This document shows, one piece after another, positions 54,520-63,879 of a stretch of DNA of 64,000 nt. The translations under genes were made by a program, and so were the position numbers. Each line of letters begins with the position of its first letter. Within the stretch, counting starts at the first letter, position 1. This stretch comes from Sphingobacterium sp. B16(2022) (GTDB taxonomy: Bacteria > Bacteroidota > Bacteroidia > Sphingobacteriales > Sphingobacteriaceae): positions 328,220 to 392,219 of the forward strand of contig NZ_JAAUVN010000005.1 in NCBI RefSeq assembly GCF_012030425.1, in the 5' to 3' direction. The notes under the pieces are model-generated. The model saw only the letters and a program-made list of their open reading frames with translations. It made no database searches and was not told the origin of the DNA.

Positions 54520-56208
54520 ATGAATACAGAAATAATAGCCATAATCGTCATGTTTCTTGGTACGATCGCTTTAGCAATTCCTTTAGGGAAATATATTGCG
54601 AAAGTATTTGCTGGAAATAAGACAATCTTTGATCCCGTTTTCAATCCGATTGAAAGATTATTTTATAAACTAACAGGTATAAACCCAAAAGTTGAAATGA
54701 GTTGGAAGCAGCATATGGTTGCGATGCTCACTATCAATATGATTTGGTTTCTGGTGGGAATGCTGGTACTGATGATGCAAGGAAGATTACCTTTAAATCC
54801 AGATCAAAATCCAAGCATGACAGCAGATTTGGCATTCAACACGGTAATCTCTTTTGTTGTGAACTGTAATTTACAACATTACTCTGGTGAAACTGGGGTG
54901 AGTTATTTGGGACAATATTGGTTGATGTTTTTACAGTTTGTCAGTGCAGGTACAGGTATGGCTGCAGTAGTAACTCTTTTTAGAGCTTTTAGAGATAAAA
55001 CAGCTACAGATTTAGGTAATTTTTATGAATATTTTATAAAATCCTGTACACGAATTCTGCTTCCATTATCCTTTATTGTAGCTATTATACTTGCTTTTCA
55101 AGGAACACCCATGACGTTTGAGGGTAAGGATACGATTGTAAGTCTGCAAGGTGATACCGTTGAAGTATCGCGAGGACCTGCCGCAGCGTTTGTTGCAATC
55201 AAACATATTGGAACAAATGGTGGTGGTTTTTTTGGAACCAATTCAGCTCACCCTTTTGAAAATCCGACCTATTTAAGCAATATGATCGAAATGGCCGCGC
55301 AGATGATCGTACCATTTGCCATGATATTTGCTTTCGGCTATTTTATTAAGAGGAGAAAATTGTCCTGGATGATGTTTGCCGTGATGACTGTAGGATTTTT
55401 GATGTTGGCAATTCCCAATATCAAGATGGAAATGGATGGTAACCCTGCTTTAACGAGTTTGGGAATTGATCAGTCATTAGGTGCAATGGAAGGAAAAGAA
55501 ATCCGAATTGGAGCAGCAACATCTGGGTTCTGGAGTATTGTGACAACAGTGATTTCAACTGGATCTGTCAATTCCATGCACGATAGTTCAATGCCACTTT
55601 CCGGAATGAATGAATTATTAGCAATGATGATAAATAGTTTTTATGGAGGTGCAGGAGTTGGTATCCTTAACTTTTTCATCTTCATTATTCTTGCTGTATT
55701 TATCAGTGGCCTGATGGTGGGGCGCACACCCGAGTTTTTAGGAAAAAAAATAGAAGCTAGAGAAATGAAGATTGCGATGATTATTGCATTGATTCACCCA
55801 TTTCTAATCTTAATCAGTGCAGGTTTAGCAACCGCATTTCCCGGACAAGGTGCATCAACACTAAACAATCCTGGTTTTCATGGTTTCAGTGAGATCTTAT
55901 ATGAATATACATCTTCATCGGCAAATAATGGAAGTGGATTCGAAGGTTTAGGTGATAATACACCTTGGTGGAATATCAGCACTGGTATCGTTTTGATCTT
56001 ATCACGCTTCTTGCCGATTATCGGACCAGTAGCAATTGCAGGTTTGTTGGCTAAGAAAAAATTCATTCCTGAGGGCGAGGGAACTTTACAGACAGATACA
56101 GCAACTTTTGGGATTTTGGTATTTACAGTAATCATTATTGTAGCTGCATTATCATTTTTCCCAGCATTAGCGTTAGGTCCTATTGCTGAATATTTTTCTA
56201 TGCGTTAA
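54520..56208 (+). CDS. kdpA: Potassium-transporting ATPase subunit A
   Basis: 562 residues, about ten membrane helices. Four pore-loop filters of the SKT superfamily are visible, including 'HYSGETGVSYLG', 'GTNGGGFFGTNSAHPFENP' in part and 'GGAGVGILNFF'. It forms the K+ channel part of the high-affinity Kdp uptake complex at the inner membrane. Length is typical. Precedes kdpB by 78 bp. Confidence 0.97.
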   Translation: MNTEIIAIIVMFLGTIALAIPLGKYIAKVFAGNKTIFDPVFNPIERLFYKLTGINPKVEMSWKQHMVAMLTINMIWFLVGMLVLMMQGRLPLNPDQNPSMTADLAFNTVISFVVNCNLQHYSGETGVSYLGQYWLMFLQFVSAGTGMAAVVTLFRAFRDKTATDLGNFYEYFIKSCTRILLPLSFIVAIILAFQGTPMTFEGKDTIVSLQGDTVEVSRGPAAAFVAIKHIGTNGGGFFGTNSAHPFENPTYLSNMIEMAAQMIVPFAMIFAFGYFIKRRKLSWMMFAVMTVGFLMLAIPNIKMEMDGNPALTSLGIDQSLGAMEGKEIRIGAATSGFWSIVTTVISTGSVNSMHDSSMPLSGMNELLAMMINSFYGGAGVGILNFFIFIILAVFISGLMVGRTPEFLGKKIEAREMKIAMIIALIHPFLILISAGLATAFPGQGASTLNNPGFHGFSEILYEYTSSSANNGSGFEGLGDNTPWWNISTGIVLILSRFLPIIGPVAIAGLLAKKKFIPEGEGTLQTDTATFGILVFTVIIIVAALSFFPALALGPIAEYFSMR

Positions 56209-56286
56209 TCTCATTTGAATAGTAACGGATCGCTGGGTAATGTATACAGACACGATCATTTACTTCATCAATATAAATAATTAAAA

Positions 56287-58296
56287 ATGAATAAGAATCA
56301 ATCATTATTTCAGAGTGATATGTTATTGCAGGCTTGCAAACAGTCTTTCGTGAAATTGAACCCCAAACTGATGTTTCGTAATCCCGTAATGTTTACGGTA
56401 GAGATCGGAACTTTTGTGATGCTAGTAGTCAGTTTATGGATATTGTCAGGAGAATCATCACAAGGTAGTTTTGGTTATAACTTCACCATATTTTTGATTT
56501 TATTGCTTACTCTGTTGTTTGCCAATTTTGCGGAAGCGATTGCTGAAGCTAGAGGAAAAGCACAAGCAGACAGTTTACGTAAAACAAGAGAGGAAACCCC
56601 TGCAAAATTAGCAAATGGAAGTATGATTTCTTCTTCACAACTTGTGAAAGGTGATATCTTTATATGTGAAGCAGGTGATATCATTCCTTCTGATGGAGAG
56701 ATTGTTGCGGGCTTGGCAACGATAGACGAAAGCGCGATCACTGGAGAGTCGGCTCCTGTCATACGTGAAGCTGGAGGGGATAAAAGTAGTGTAACAGGCG
56801 GAACAAAAGTATTGTCCGATAAGATACAGGTAAAAGTAACTACCGAACCAGGTGAAAGTTTTTTAGATAAAATGATCGCTTTGGTAGAAGGAGCAAGTCG
56901 TCAAAAAACACCAAATGAAATTGCATTGACCATTCTTTTAGCAGGTTTTACCTTGGTATTCATTATTGTTACTGTGACTTTAAAACCTTTTGCAGATTAT
57001 GCCAATGCGCCCATCACAATTGCAGCTTTTATTTCACTATTTATCTGCTTAATACCCACTACGATTGGCGGATTATTATCCGCAATTGGTATCGCAGGAA
57101 TGGATAGAGCGTTGCGGGCAAATGTCATTACTAAAAGCGGAAAAGCAGTAGAGACGGCTGGAGATATTGATGTCCTATTATTGGATAAAACTGGTACCAT
57201 TACCATTGGTAACCGTAAAGCAACACATTTTTACCCAACGAAGGGCATAGCCGAAGAGCAACTGATTAAAGCTGCTGTATTAAGTTCAATGAGTGATGAA
57301 ACTCCTGAAGGAAAATCAATCATTGAGTTGGCTGGTGTTAATCCGTTGGCATATCCAATCAATGCACCCGTTTTTATCAAATTCACGGCAGAGACAAGAA
57401 GTTCAGGGATCGATTTTGATCAGACTCGTATTCGTAAAGGTGCGACTGATGCGATCCGTAATATCGTTACGCAGGCCGGAAATGTATTTCCAGTAGATAT
57501 AACCGATCAGGTTACTGAAATTTCTCAAAATGGAGGTACACCCTTAGTTGTTTGTGAAAACGAAATTGCTTTAGGCGTCATTGAATTGCAGGACGTTATT
57601 AAACCAGGGATTCAAGAGCGGTTCGAACGTTTACGGAAAATGGGTATCAAAACAGTTATGGTAACCGGCGATAATCCATTGACGGCAAAATATATTGCCG
57701 AAAAGGCCGGAGTCGATGATTTTATTGCTGAGGCTAAGCCAGAGGATAAGATGAACTACATCAAAATGGAACAAGCTAATGGCCGTCTGGTTGCCATGAT
57801 GGGAGATGGTACAAATGATGCTCCAGCACTGGCTCAGGCAGATGTTGGTGTTGCAATGAATAGTGGGACGCAAGCTGCTAAGGAAGCAGGCAACATGGTT
57901 GATTTGGATAATGATCCGACGAAATTGATCGAAGTTGTGGAGATCGGTAAACAATTATTGATGACTCGTGGCACACTTACTACTTTTAGTATTGCAAACG
58001 ATGTGGCGAAATATTTTGCGATTATTCCTGCTTTATTCATTACGGCTATTCCAGCTTTGCAAGGATTAAATATTATGCAATTACATAGTCCAGAGAGTGC
58101 CATCTTATCTGCCGTGATATTCAATGCCCTAATTATTCCATTTTTAATTCCATTGGCTTTGAAAGGGGTGGCCTATAAACCCATAGGTGCAAGTGCACTG
58201 TTACGGCGTAATCTGCTCATTTTTGGAGTAGGGGGTATTTTGGTGCCATTTGTAGGCATCAAATTGATTGATCTTATTGTATCCTTATTTATTTAA
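56287..58296 (+). CDS. kdpB: Potassium-transporting P-type ATPase subunit B
   Basis: 669 residues. Actuator motif 'AITGESAPV' (TGES), phosphorylation site 'LLLDKTGTITIGNR' (Asp about 301), nucleotide-domain 'KGATDAI', hinge 'TGDNPLTAKYIAEKAG' in part and 'MMGDGTNDAPALAQADVG' in part. ATP hydrolysis in this subunit drives K+ uptake through KdpA. Follows kdpA; its stop is 13 bp before kdpC. Confidence 0.98.
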   Translation: MNKNQSLFQSDMLLQACKQSFVKLNPKLMFRNPVMFTVEIGTFVMLVVSLWILSGESSQGSFGYNFTIFLILLLTLLFANFAEAIAEARGKAQADSLRKTREETPAKLANGSMISSSQLVKGDIFICEAGDIIPSDGEIVAGLATIDESAITGESAPVIREAGGDKSSVTGGTKVLSDKIQVKVTTEPGESFLDKMIALVEGASRQKTPNEIALTILLAGFTLVFIIVTVTLKPFADYANAPITIAAFISLFICLIPTTIGGLLSAIGIAGMDRALRANVITKSGKAVETAGDIDVLLLDKTGTITIGNRKATHFYPTKGIAEEQLIKAAVLSSMSDETPEGKSIIELAGVNPLAYPINAPVFIKFTAETRSSGIDFDQTRIRKGATDAIRNIVTQAGNVFPVDITDQVTEISQNGGTPLVVCENEIALGVIELQDVIKPGIQERFERLRKMGIKTVMVTGDNPLTAKYIAEKAGVDDFIAEAKPEDKMNYIKMEQANGRLVAMMGDGTNDAPALAQADVGVAMNSGTQAAKEAGNMVDLDNDPTKLIEVVEIGKQLLMTRGTLTTFSIANDVAKYFAIIPALFITAIPALQGLNIMQLHSPESAILSAVIFNALIIPFLIPLALKGVAYKPIGASALLRRNLLIFGVGGILVPFVGIKLIDLIVSLFI

Positions 58297-58309
58297 AAAA
58301 AACGAAATC

Positions 58310-58876
58310 ATGAAAAAGCATATTTTACCAGCTATAAAGCTGACTTTTATCCTAATTGTTTTTTTTGCAGTCATCTATCCTTTTGCTGTATGGGCCATTG
58401 CTCAAGCAGCTCCAAATGAAGGTAAAGGTGAAATCATTACTTTTAAAGGTAGGACTTATTACAGCAATATTGGTCAGGCCTTTACAAATGATCACTATTT
58501 CTGGTCCCGTCCTTCTGCGGCTGGCTATAATGCAGCAGGATCTGCGGGAAGTAACAAAGGCCCTTCAAACCCGTCATATCTGGCAGAGGTAAAAGGTAGG
58601 ATAGATACATTTTTGGTGCATAATCCCGCTATTACAAAAGCACAAATACCTGCTGATCTTATTACTGCAAGTGCGAGTGGCTTAGATCCTCACTTTTCAG
58701 TACAGGCAGCTCAGGTTCAGGTGAAACGTATTGCTAAGATCCGAAATATTGCAGAAGCAGACTTAATGACATTAATTCATGAGCATACCGAAAAACCATT
58801 AATCGGACTATTTGGTCCTGCGAAAATAAATGTATTAAAGTTGAATATTGCATTAGACCAATTATCTGCAAAATAA
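58310..58876 (+). CDS. kdpC: Potassium-transporting ATPase subunit C
   Basis: 188 residues from the ATG at 58310; a longer frame to 58268 overlaps kdpB and is unlikely. One N-terminal membrane helix, then 'YFWSRPSAAGYNAAGSAGSNKGPSNP' in part and 'ISASGLDPHFS'-like 'TASASGLDPHFSVQAA', the KdpC hallmarks. It stabilises ATP binding in the complex. Followed by a long intercistronic hairpin. Confidence 0.97.
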   Translation: MKKHILPAIKLTFILIVFFAVIYPFAVWAIAQAAPNEGKGEIITFKGRTYYSNIGQAFTNDHYFWSRPSAAGYNAAGSAGSNKGPSNPSYLAEVKGRIDTFLVHNPAITKAQIPADLITASASGLDPHFSVQAAQVQVKRIAKIRNIAEADLMTLIHEHTEKPLIGLFGPAKINVLKLNIALDQLSAK

Positions 58877-58881
58877 TTTAA

Positions 58882-58961
58882 TATGAAATATCCATGTCAT
58901 ACACATTCGAATAAATGTAATTCTGTCAAGAGTGATGTGTACGCAGTCTGGATATTTCATA
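58882..58961 (+). other. Long intercistronic stem-loop between kdpC and the porin gene
   Basis: Outer stem 58882-58894 with 58949-58961 (13 bp, perfect), inner stem TACACAT/ATGTGTA (58900-58906 and 58935-58941). It starts 5 bp after the kdpC stop. No U-tract follows. It may set mRNA stability or separate expression of kdpFABC from the downstream genes. Confidence 0.55.
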
Positions 58962-59072
58962 GCATCCTTATACAATCAATTAACAAATGTGAAATCAAGC
59001 TGTAAAATCATCTGCTATGGATGTTAAGCATGATATACACGAATGCTCTATCAACAAAATGATAAAATTAAG

Positions 59073-60161
59073 ATGAAAAAATATATCATCAGTTCCCTAT
59101 TGTTATTAGGAACTATCCATATTTTGCAAGCACAAGAAAACGTTGAGATCAAAAATCCGTTAACGATTAGTGGCTATGTTGAAGTATACAGTCAGTACGA
59201 TTTTTCTAACCCTAAAAATAATTCCCGACCAGGATATGTATACAGTCATCATCGTAATAATGAGGTTAATTTAAATCTTGGAATGATTAAATTAAATTAT
59301 GAATCTGATAGAATCAGGACTAACCTGGCATTGGCGGCTGGTACTTATATGAATGCAAATTATGCTGCTGAACCAGTAACGTTGAAAAATATCTACGAAG
59401 CAAATGTCGGTATCAAGATTTCAGAAAAGCATAATTTATGGATTGATGCTGGTGTTTTGCCATCTCATATTGGATTTGAAAGCGCCATTAGTAAGGATTG
59501 CTATACCCTGACACGTAGTATAGGAGCGGATAACTCTCCTTATTTTGAAACAGGAGCTAAGATATCGTATACGACCGATGACGGTAAATGGATGATGAGC
59601 GGATTAGTTTTAAATGGCTGGCAAAGAATTCAGCGGATTGACGGAAACAGTACCCCCGCTTTTGGGCATCAGTTAACGTATAGGCCCACGGATAAAATAA
59701 CTTTAAACAGCAGTTCGTTTATTGGTAATGATAAAGCCGATTCTGTTCGTCAGATGCGGTATTTTCATAATTTTTATGGACAGTTCCAACTGCATGATAA
59801 ATTTACGGTTATAACAGGGTTTGATATTGGTGCTGAACAAAAAGAAAAAGGAAGCAGTCATTATAACACATGGTTTACTCCAGTTTTGATCGCTTCCTAT
59901 AAACCTCATGATGATTTTGCTATAGCTTTACGAGGTGAATATTATCAAGATAAGAAAGGGATAATTATTAATACCGGAACTACAAATGGTTTTCAAACAT
60001 TTGGTTATTCCTTTTCAGTAGATTATGTGGTTTTCTCAAATTTAGTATGGCGAACAGAGTTAAAGAGACTACAGAGTAAAGATGCTATTTTTGCTGATCG
60101 AAATGATTCTTTGGAAAAAGATAATATGATTGGAATTACTTCTTTGGCATTACGTTTTTAA
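59073..60161 (+). CDS. Outer-membrane beta-barrel porin (BBP2/OmpL-like) of the kdp locus
   Basis: About 362 residues from the ATG at 59073 (frame opens at 59043). Signal peptide 'KKYIISSLLLLGTIHILQAQ' in part; the mature part has repeated beta strands ('GYVEVYSQYDF', 'NLNLGMIKLNYES') and ends in 'TSLALRF' with terminal Phe. It resembles the putative beta-barrel porin family often seen in Bacteroidota kdp loci. It probably lets K+ or other solutes enter the periplasm, an inference from context. Confidence 0.8.
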   Translation: MKKYIISSLLLLGTIHILQAQENVEIKNPLTISGYVEVYSQYDFSNPKNNSRPGYVYSHHRNNEVNLNLGMIKLNYESDRIRTNLALAAGTYMNANYAAEPVTLKNIYEANVGIKISEKHNLWIDAGVLPSHIGFESAISKDCYTLTRSIGADNSPYFETGAKISYTTDDGKWMMSGLVLNGWQRIQRIDGNSTPAFGHQLTYRPTDKITLNSSSFIGNDKADSVRQMRYFHNFYGQFQLHDKFTVITGFDIGAEQKEKGSSHYNTWFTPVLIASYKPHDDFAIALRGEYYQDKKGIIINTGTTNGFQTFGYSFSVDYVVFSNLVWRTELKRLQSKDAIFADRNDSLEKDNMIGITSLALRF

Positions 60162-60238
60162 TCAAATTATTATTTCTCTTGTTGTTTTATACTGGTTTAT
60201 AAAATAACAAGAGAGCTAATAACATGATCTACACTTAT

Positions 60239-61360
60239 ATGGAAGAAAGAAAAGATGCGGAACATTTCTTAGGGCTGATAAAAAAATCTAGGAAAGGAAA
60301 ATTTAAACTGTATATCGGTATGAGCGCTGGTGTAGGGAAGACTTATCGTATGCTACAAGAGGCACATATGCTTCTACATAGTGGGGTAGATATTAAAATA
60401 GGTTATATTGAAACTCATAATAGAAAAGAAACACATGCATTATTGGATGGTATTCCGTTGATAACCAGACGTAAACTTTTTTATAAGGGAAAAGAGCTTG
60501 AAGAATTGGATGTTCAGGCGGTTATTAACATACATCCTGAAATTGTCATAATTGATGAACTTGCTCATAGTAATATTGAAGGAAGTGTCAATGCTAAGCG
60601 TTGGCAGGATGTTGTCGATATATTGGATGCAGGTATCAGTGTGATCAGCGCAGTCAATATTCAGCACATTGAAAGTCTGCATGATGAGATTAAGAATATA
60701 ACAGGTGTTGATGTACAGGAACGTATACCCGATAGTGTGCTGGGATTGGCCGATGAGGTCGTTAATATTGATTTAACAGCTGAAGAGTTGATAAATAGAT
60801 TGAAAGATGGTAAAATTTATGATGCTGCTAAGATAGAAATGGCATTAGCAAATTTTTTTAATAGTGATCATATTTTGCAATTACGTGAACTGGCTTTAAA
60901 AGAAGTTGCTTCACAGGTGCAAAGGAAAGTTGAGACGGAGGTTATTCATCATAAATATATGAAGAAGGAGCAATTTCTAGCTTGTGTAAGTTCAAATGAG
61001 AAGACTGCTACGATCGTAATTCGTAAGACTGCAAGGTTAGCAAACTATTATAATAGTAAATGGTTTGTTCTCTATGTACAAACGCCTAAAGAAAGTGTTT
61101 CTAAAATAGCGCTGGATAAACAGCGACATTTGATTAATAATTTTAAATTAGCAACAGAATTGGGCGCCGAGATTATAAAGGTTAATCATAGCAAGATCGC
61201 TACAGCCATTATTGAGCAATGTGAAGCAAAACAGATAACGACAGTTTGTATAGGTAAGCCACATTTGGGATTAATCAAAATCATTTGGGCAACAAATACT
61301 TTTAATAAACTTCTGACGAAGCTTTCAAACGAAAAAATTGATCTTATAATTCTTTCATAA
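60239..61360 (+). CDS. kdpD: KdpD sensor without kinase domain (KdpD plus Usp domains)
   Basis: 373 residues from the ATG at 60239 (60224 also open). N-terminal KdpD domain with Walker A 'IGMSAGVGKTYRMLQEAH' in part, 'GYIETHNRKET' and Walker B-like 'IVIIDELAHSN'; C-terminal universal-stress-type domain (about 245-373). In E. coli these are fused to membrane helices and a histidine kinase; here they stop, and the stop overlaps the start of a separate kinase gene by one base (TAATG). A split sensor that presumably reports K+ or turgor to that kinase. Confidence 0.92.
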   Translation: MEERKDAEHFLGLIKKSRKGKFKLYIGMSAGVGKTYRMLQEAHMLLHSGVDIKIGYIETHNRKETHALLDGIPLITRRKLFYKGKELEELDVQAVINIHPEIVIIDELAHSNIEGSVNAKRWQDVVDILDAGISVISAVNIQHIESLHDEIKNITGVDVQERIPDSVLGLADEVVNIDLTAEELINRLKDGKIYDAAKIEMALANFFNSDHILQLRELALKEVASQVQRKVETEVIHHKYMKKEQFLACVSSNEKTATIVIRKTARLANYYNSKWFVLYVQTPKESVSKIALDKQRHLINNFKLATELGAEIIKVNHSKIATAIIEQCEAKQITTVCIGKPHLGLIKIIWATNTFNKLLTKLSNEKIDLIILS

Positions 61361-63108
61361 TGCGTATAAAGACAAAATTAACTTTTGGTGTTGGGTCACT
61401 TTTTCTGATGATTGTACTATTGGTTGTGGTAAGTGGCTGGTATGTCAATCAGTTGAAAAGGGATACCAATAATATTCTCGTTGCCAATTATAATACTTTG
61501 CAATATGCCCGCAATATGCTGTTGGCATTGGAAGAATATGATGTTGATCCAGTAGCGTTACATGATTTTAAGGAAAATCTAGAGAAACAAAAGCATAATG
61601 TTACTGAAATCGGAGAGGTGCAGGCTACAAAGATGGTCGAAAAACATTTCTATCAGTTTACTGAAAATAAAGCGGATGTTACGCTGCTTTCCAAAATAAG
61701 AAAAGACATTACTGAATTGATGCGTCTCAATATGGAAGCCATAGAACGTAAAAGTGATATTGCTTCTGTAACTGCAGAAAAAGCCATTGCTGTCATTTCC
61801 ATTACCGGAACATTGTGTTTTCTGATTGCTTTTGTTCTGATCGTTAACCTGCCATCAAATATTGCAAATCCTATTAAAGAATTGACAGAAAGCATTAAGC
61901 AGATTGCAAATGAAAACTATAAAAAACGAATACATTATGATAAACGTAATGAATTTGGAGAGCTTGCAAATTCTTTTAATACAATGGCTGAAAAACTAGA
62001 AGAATATGCCGAAAGTAAATTGGATAAAATATTAAAAGGGAAAAAACGAATAGATACTCTTATTAATAACATGCATGATCCTGTAATTGGGATTGATGAA
62101 CAGAAGGTGGTATTATTCGCGAATGAAGAAGCTTTGAAAATTTCTGGTTTACAAAATGAACAGCTAATTGGAAAGCAAATACAGGATGTAGCGGTGACAA
62201 ATGATCTGATACGTGATTTTATCAAAGATATTTTTCAGGATCAGAAACAACGAGAAGCTACTCTTCTTAAGATTTATGCAAATGGTAAAGAAAGTTATTT
62301 TGAGAAGGAAATTGTCGATATCAATATTGTACCGACGGGAGAATTAGATTCTCAATTTATAGGACAGGTCATCATGTTGCGTAATATTACCCAGTTTAAA
62401 GAAATGGATTTCGCTAAAACGAATTTTATAGCAACCATATCGCATGAACTTAAAACACCGATTGCCTCCATAAAGATGGGGTTACAACTTTTAGAAAATA
62501 AACAAATTGGTGTACTCAATGAAGATCAAAATAATCTTGTTCAAAGTATCCGCGAGGATACCGGGAGGTTGTTGAAAATTACAGGTGAGCTTTTGAATAT
62601 GACGCAGGTTGAAAGTGGGACCATTCAGTTAAATGTAGCACCGACCAATGTGAGCGAACTCATAGAATATGCTATACGGGCAACAAAAGCGATGGCAGAA
62701 CAAAAACATATAGAATTGCAATTGCAAATGGAAAATAACCTACCAGATGTGCTCGCTGATAATGAAAAAACAGCCTGGGTATTGACCAACTTACTTTCAA
62801 ATGCAGTACGTTATTCCTATGAAAATGCTATCATTGGGATCTCTATTGGATCTAGTGAGGATAAAGTGAAATTTGCAATTAAAGATGCTGGACAAGGTAT
62901 AGAAGATCGGTATAAGGATAAAATATTTGAACGGTATTTTCGAATTCCGGGAACAAAAAAAGAAGGTACAGGTTTGGGTTTAAGTATCAGTAAAGAGTTT
63001 ATCGAAGCACAGGGGGGGACTATAACTGTTGATAGTGAATATGGTTCAGGAAGTACTTTTTCTTTTACATTGAATCGTATTGATACCAATAATTTTAAAA
63101 AAAACTAG
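61360..63108 (+). CDS. Membrane histidine kinase of the split KdpD system
   Basis: 582 residues. TM1 about 9-28, a ~115-residue periplasmic helical domain, TM2 about 145-165, HAMP (to about 220), PAS ('NMHDPVIGIDEQKVVLFANEEAL' in part), HisKA 'FIATISHELKTPIASIKMGL' in part (His about 366) and HATPase_c with 'DAGQGIED' and 'GTGLGLSISKEF'. Coupled to the kdpD sensor gene by a one-base overlap; probable partner of the NtrC-like regulator at 51820. Confidence 0.93.
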   Translation: MRIKTKLTFGVGSLFLMIVLLVVVSGWYVNQLKRDTNNILVANYNTLQYARNMLLALEEYDVDPVALHDFKENLEKQKHNVTEIGEVQATKMVEKHFYQFTENKADVTLLSKIRKDITELMRLNMEAIERKSDIASVTAEKAIAVISITGTLCFLIAFVLIVNLPSNIANPIKELTESIKQIANENYKKRIHYDKRNEFGELANSFNTMAEKLEEYAESKLDKILKGKKRIDTLINNMHDPVIGIDEQKVVLFANEEALKISGLQNEQLIGKQIQDVAVTNDLIRDFIKDIFQDQKQREATLLKIYANGKESYFEKEIVDINIVPTGELDSQFIGQVIMLRNITQFKEMDFAKTNFIATISHELKTPIASIKMGLQLLENKQIGVLNEDQNNLVQSIREDTGRLLKITGELLNMTQVESGTIQLNVAPTNVSELIEYAIRATKAMAEQKHIELQLQMENNLPDVLADNEKTAWVLTNLLSNAVRYSYENAIIGISIGSSEDKVKFAIKDAGQGIEDRYKDKIFERYFRIPGTKKEGTGLGLSISKEFIEAQGGTITVDSEYGSGSTFSFTLNRIDTNNFKKN

Positions 63109-63179
63109 TGTCTGTAGCAAGACTTGAGATTGAGAAAATCTAATATGTTTTTCATTCCATAATTTTCGCTTTGAGATTT

Positions 63180-63472
63180 GGAGTGGCCACAATAGGGTAA
63201 AGGTTCCTGTGTGCTTGGTAGTTGTAACAAGTGGTGTTGCGCATTCATTTTGCTTAAAGGTATGATAGCAATGCGCGATGGCGCATTGATTTATCACTCT
63301 GGTCAATGTATATACCAACTTAGCCGTTTGTCTTCGCGTTTTTGGTAAACCATTTTGCGTTGCAGCGGTGTAGTAATTCGCCATGTCCAATTGATTCATC
63401 ACGCTGGCCAATGTATATTGAAATTTGGCCGTCTGTTTTTATTCTTACGGTAGTTCATTTTACGCTATTGCT
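63180..63472 (-). repeat. Two to three degenerate ~105-bp tandem repeats
   Basis: Unit A (63285-63389) and unit B (63390 to about 63472) begin with near-identical 'attgatt-atcac-ctgg-caatgtatat' segments exactly 105 bp apart; a weaker copy precedes A. Read on the minus strand they encode 35-residue units with 'N-x-LP...QTAK..YTL..V.NQ', one of which has stops. They look like a decayed repeat protein gene. Confidence 0.55.
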
Positions 63473-63732
63473 TATTATTAACTCTGCATGGCTTATAGGT
63501 ATTGCTACGTAACATGCTTTTAGAGAAATATTATTTTACTATTAAGTTAATTTAGTTTACTGGCGAGTAAAATTCTGATATTATTTAGCCTCTTGTTTAA
63601 ATTAAAAAAGCTTCTCGTACAGAATAGATGCACTTAGGGAAAGTCTGATTTTTAGTTGAATTTATTGAACATCATATTGGGGAGCTTATTTTGTATTCGG
63701 AATTGACGTAAAACCCATACGACAGCTTTGAT

Positions 63733-63840
63733 ATGCCGTATGCCGAAATAAAATTAGCAGAAGGATTTATGAATACGGCATACCGCGACAAGATAAATCA
63801 TATCCGTTCCCTTGCCATGTTACGTAGAAAATTGGGCTAA
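63733..63840 (+). pseudogene. Possible C-terminal gene remnant
   Basis: 35-codon ORF beginning MPYAEIKLAEGF and ending 'LRRKLG', with an upstream stop in frame 22 bp before. Helical, charged, resembling the tail of a larger protein but with no family recognised. Lies 40 bp before the IS left end, perhaps truncated by earlier insertions. Confidence 0.25.
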
Positions 63841-63879
63841 TCTGAGTATATAACAAAAGAAGAGGCTGTCTTTATGCAG

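Noticed and set aside
63046..63411. 121-codon minus-strand frame over the end of the kinase and the repeats
   Set aside because: It overlaps the 3' end of a real gene antisense and its repeats are partly broken by stops in the neighbouring unit; treated as a decayed repeat.
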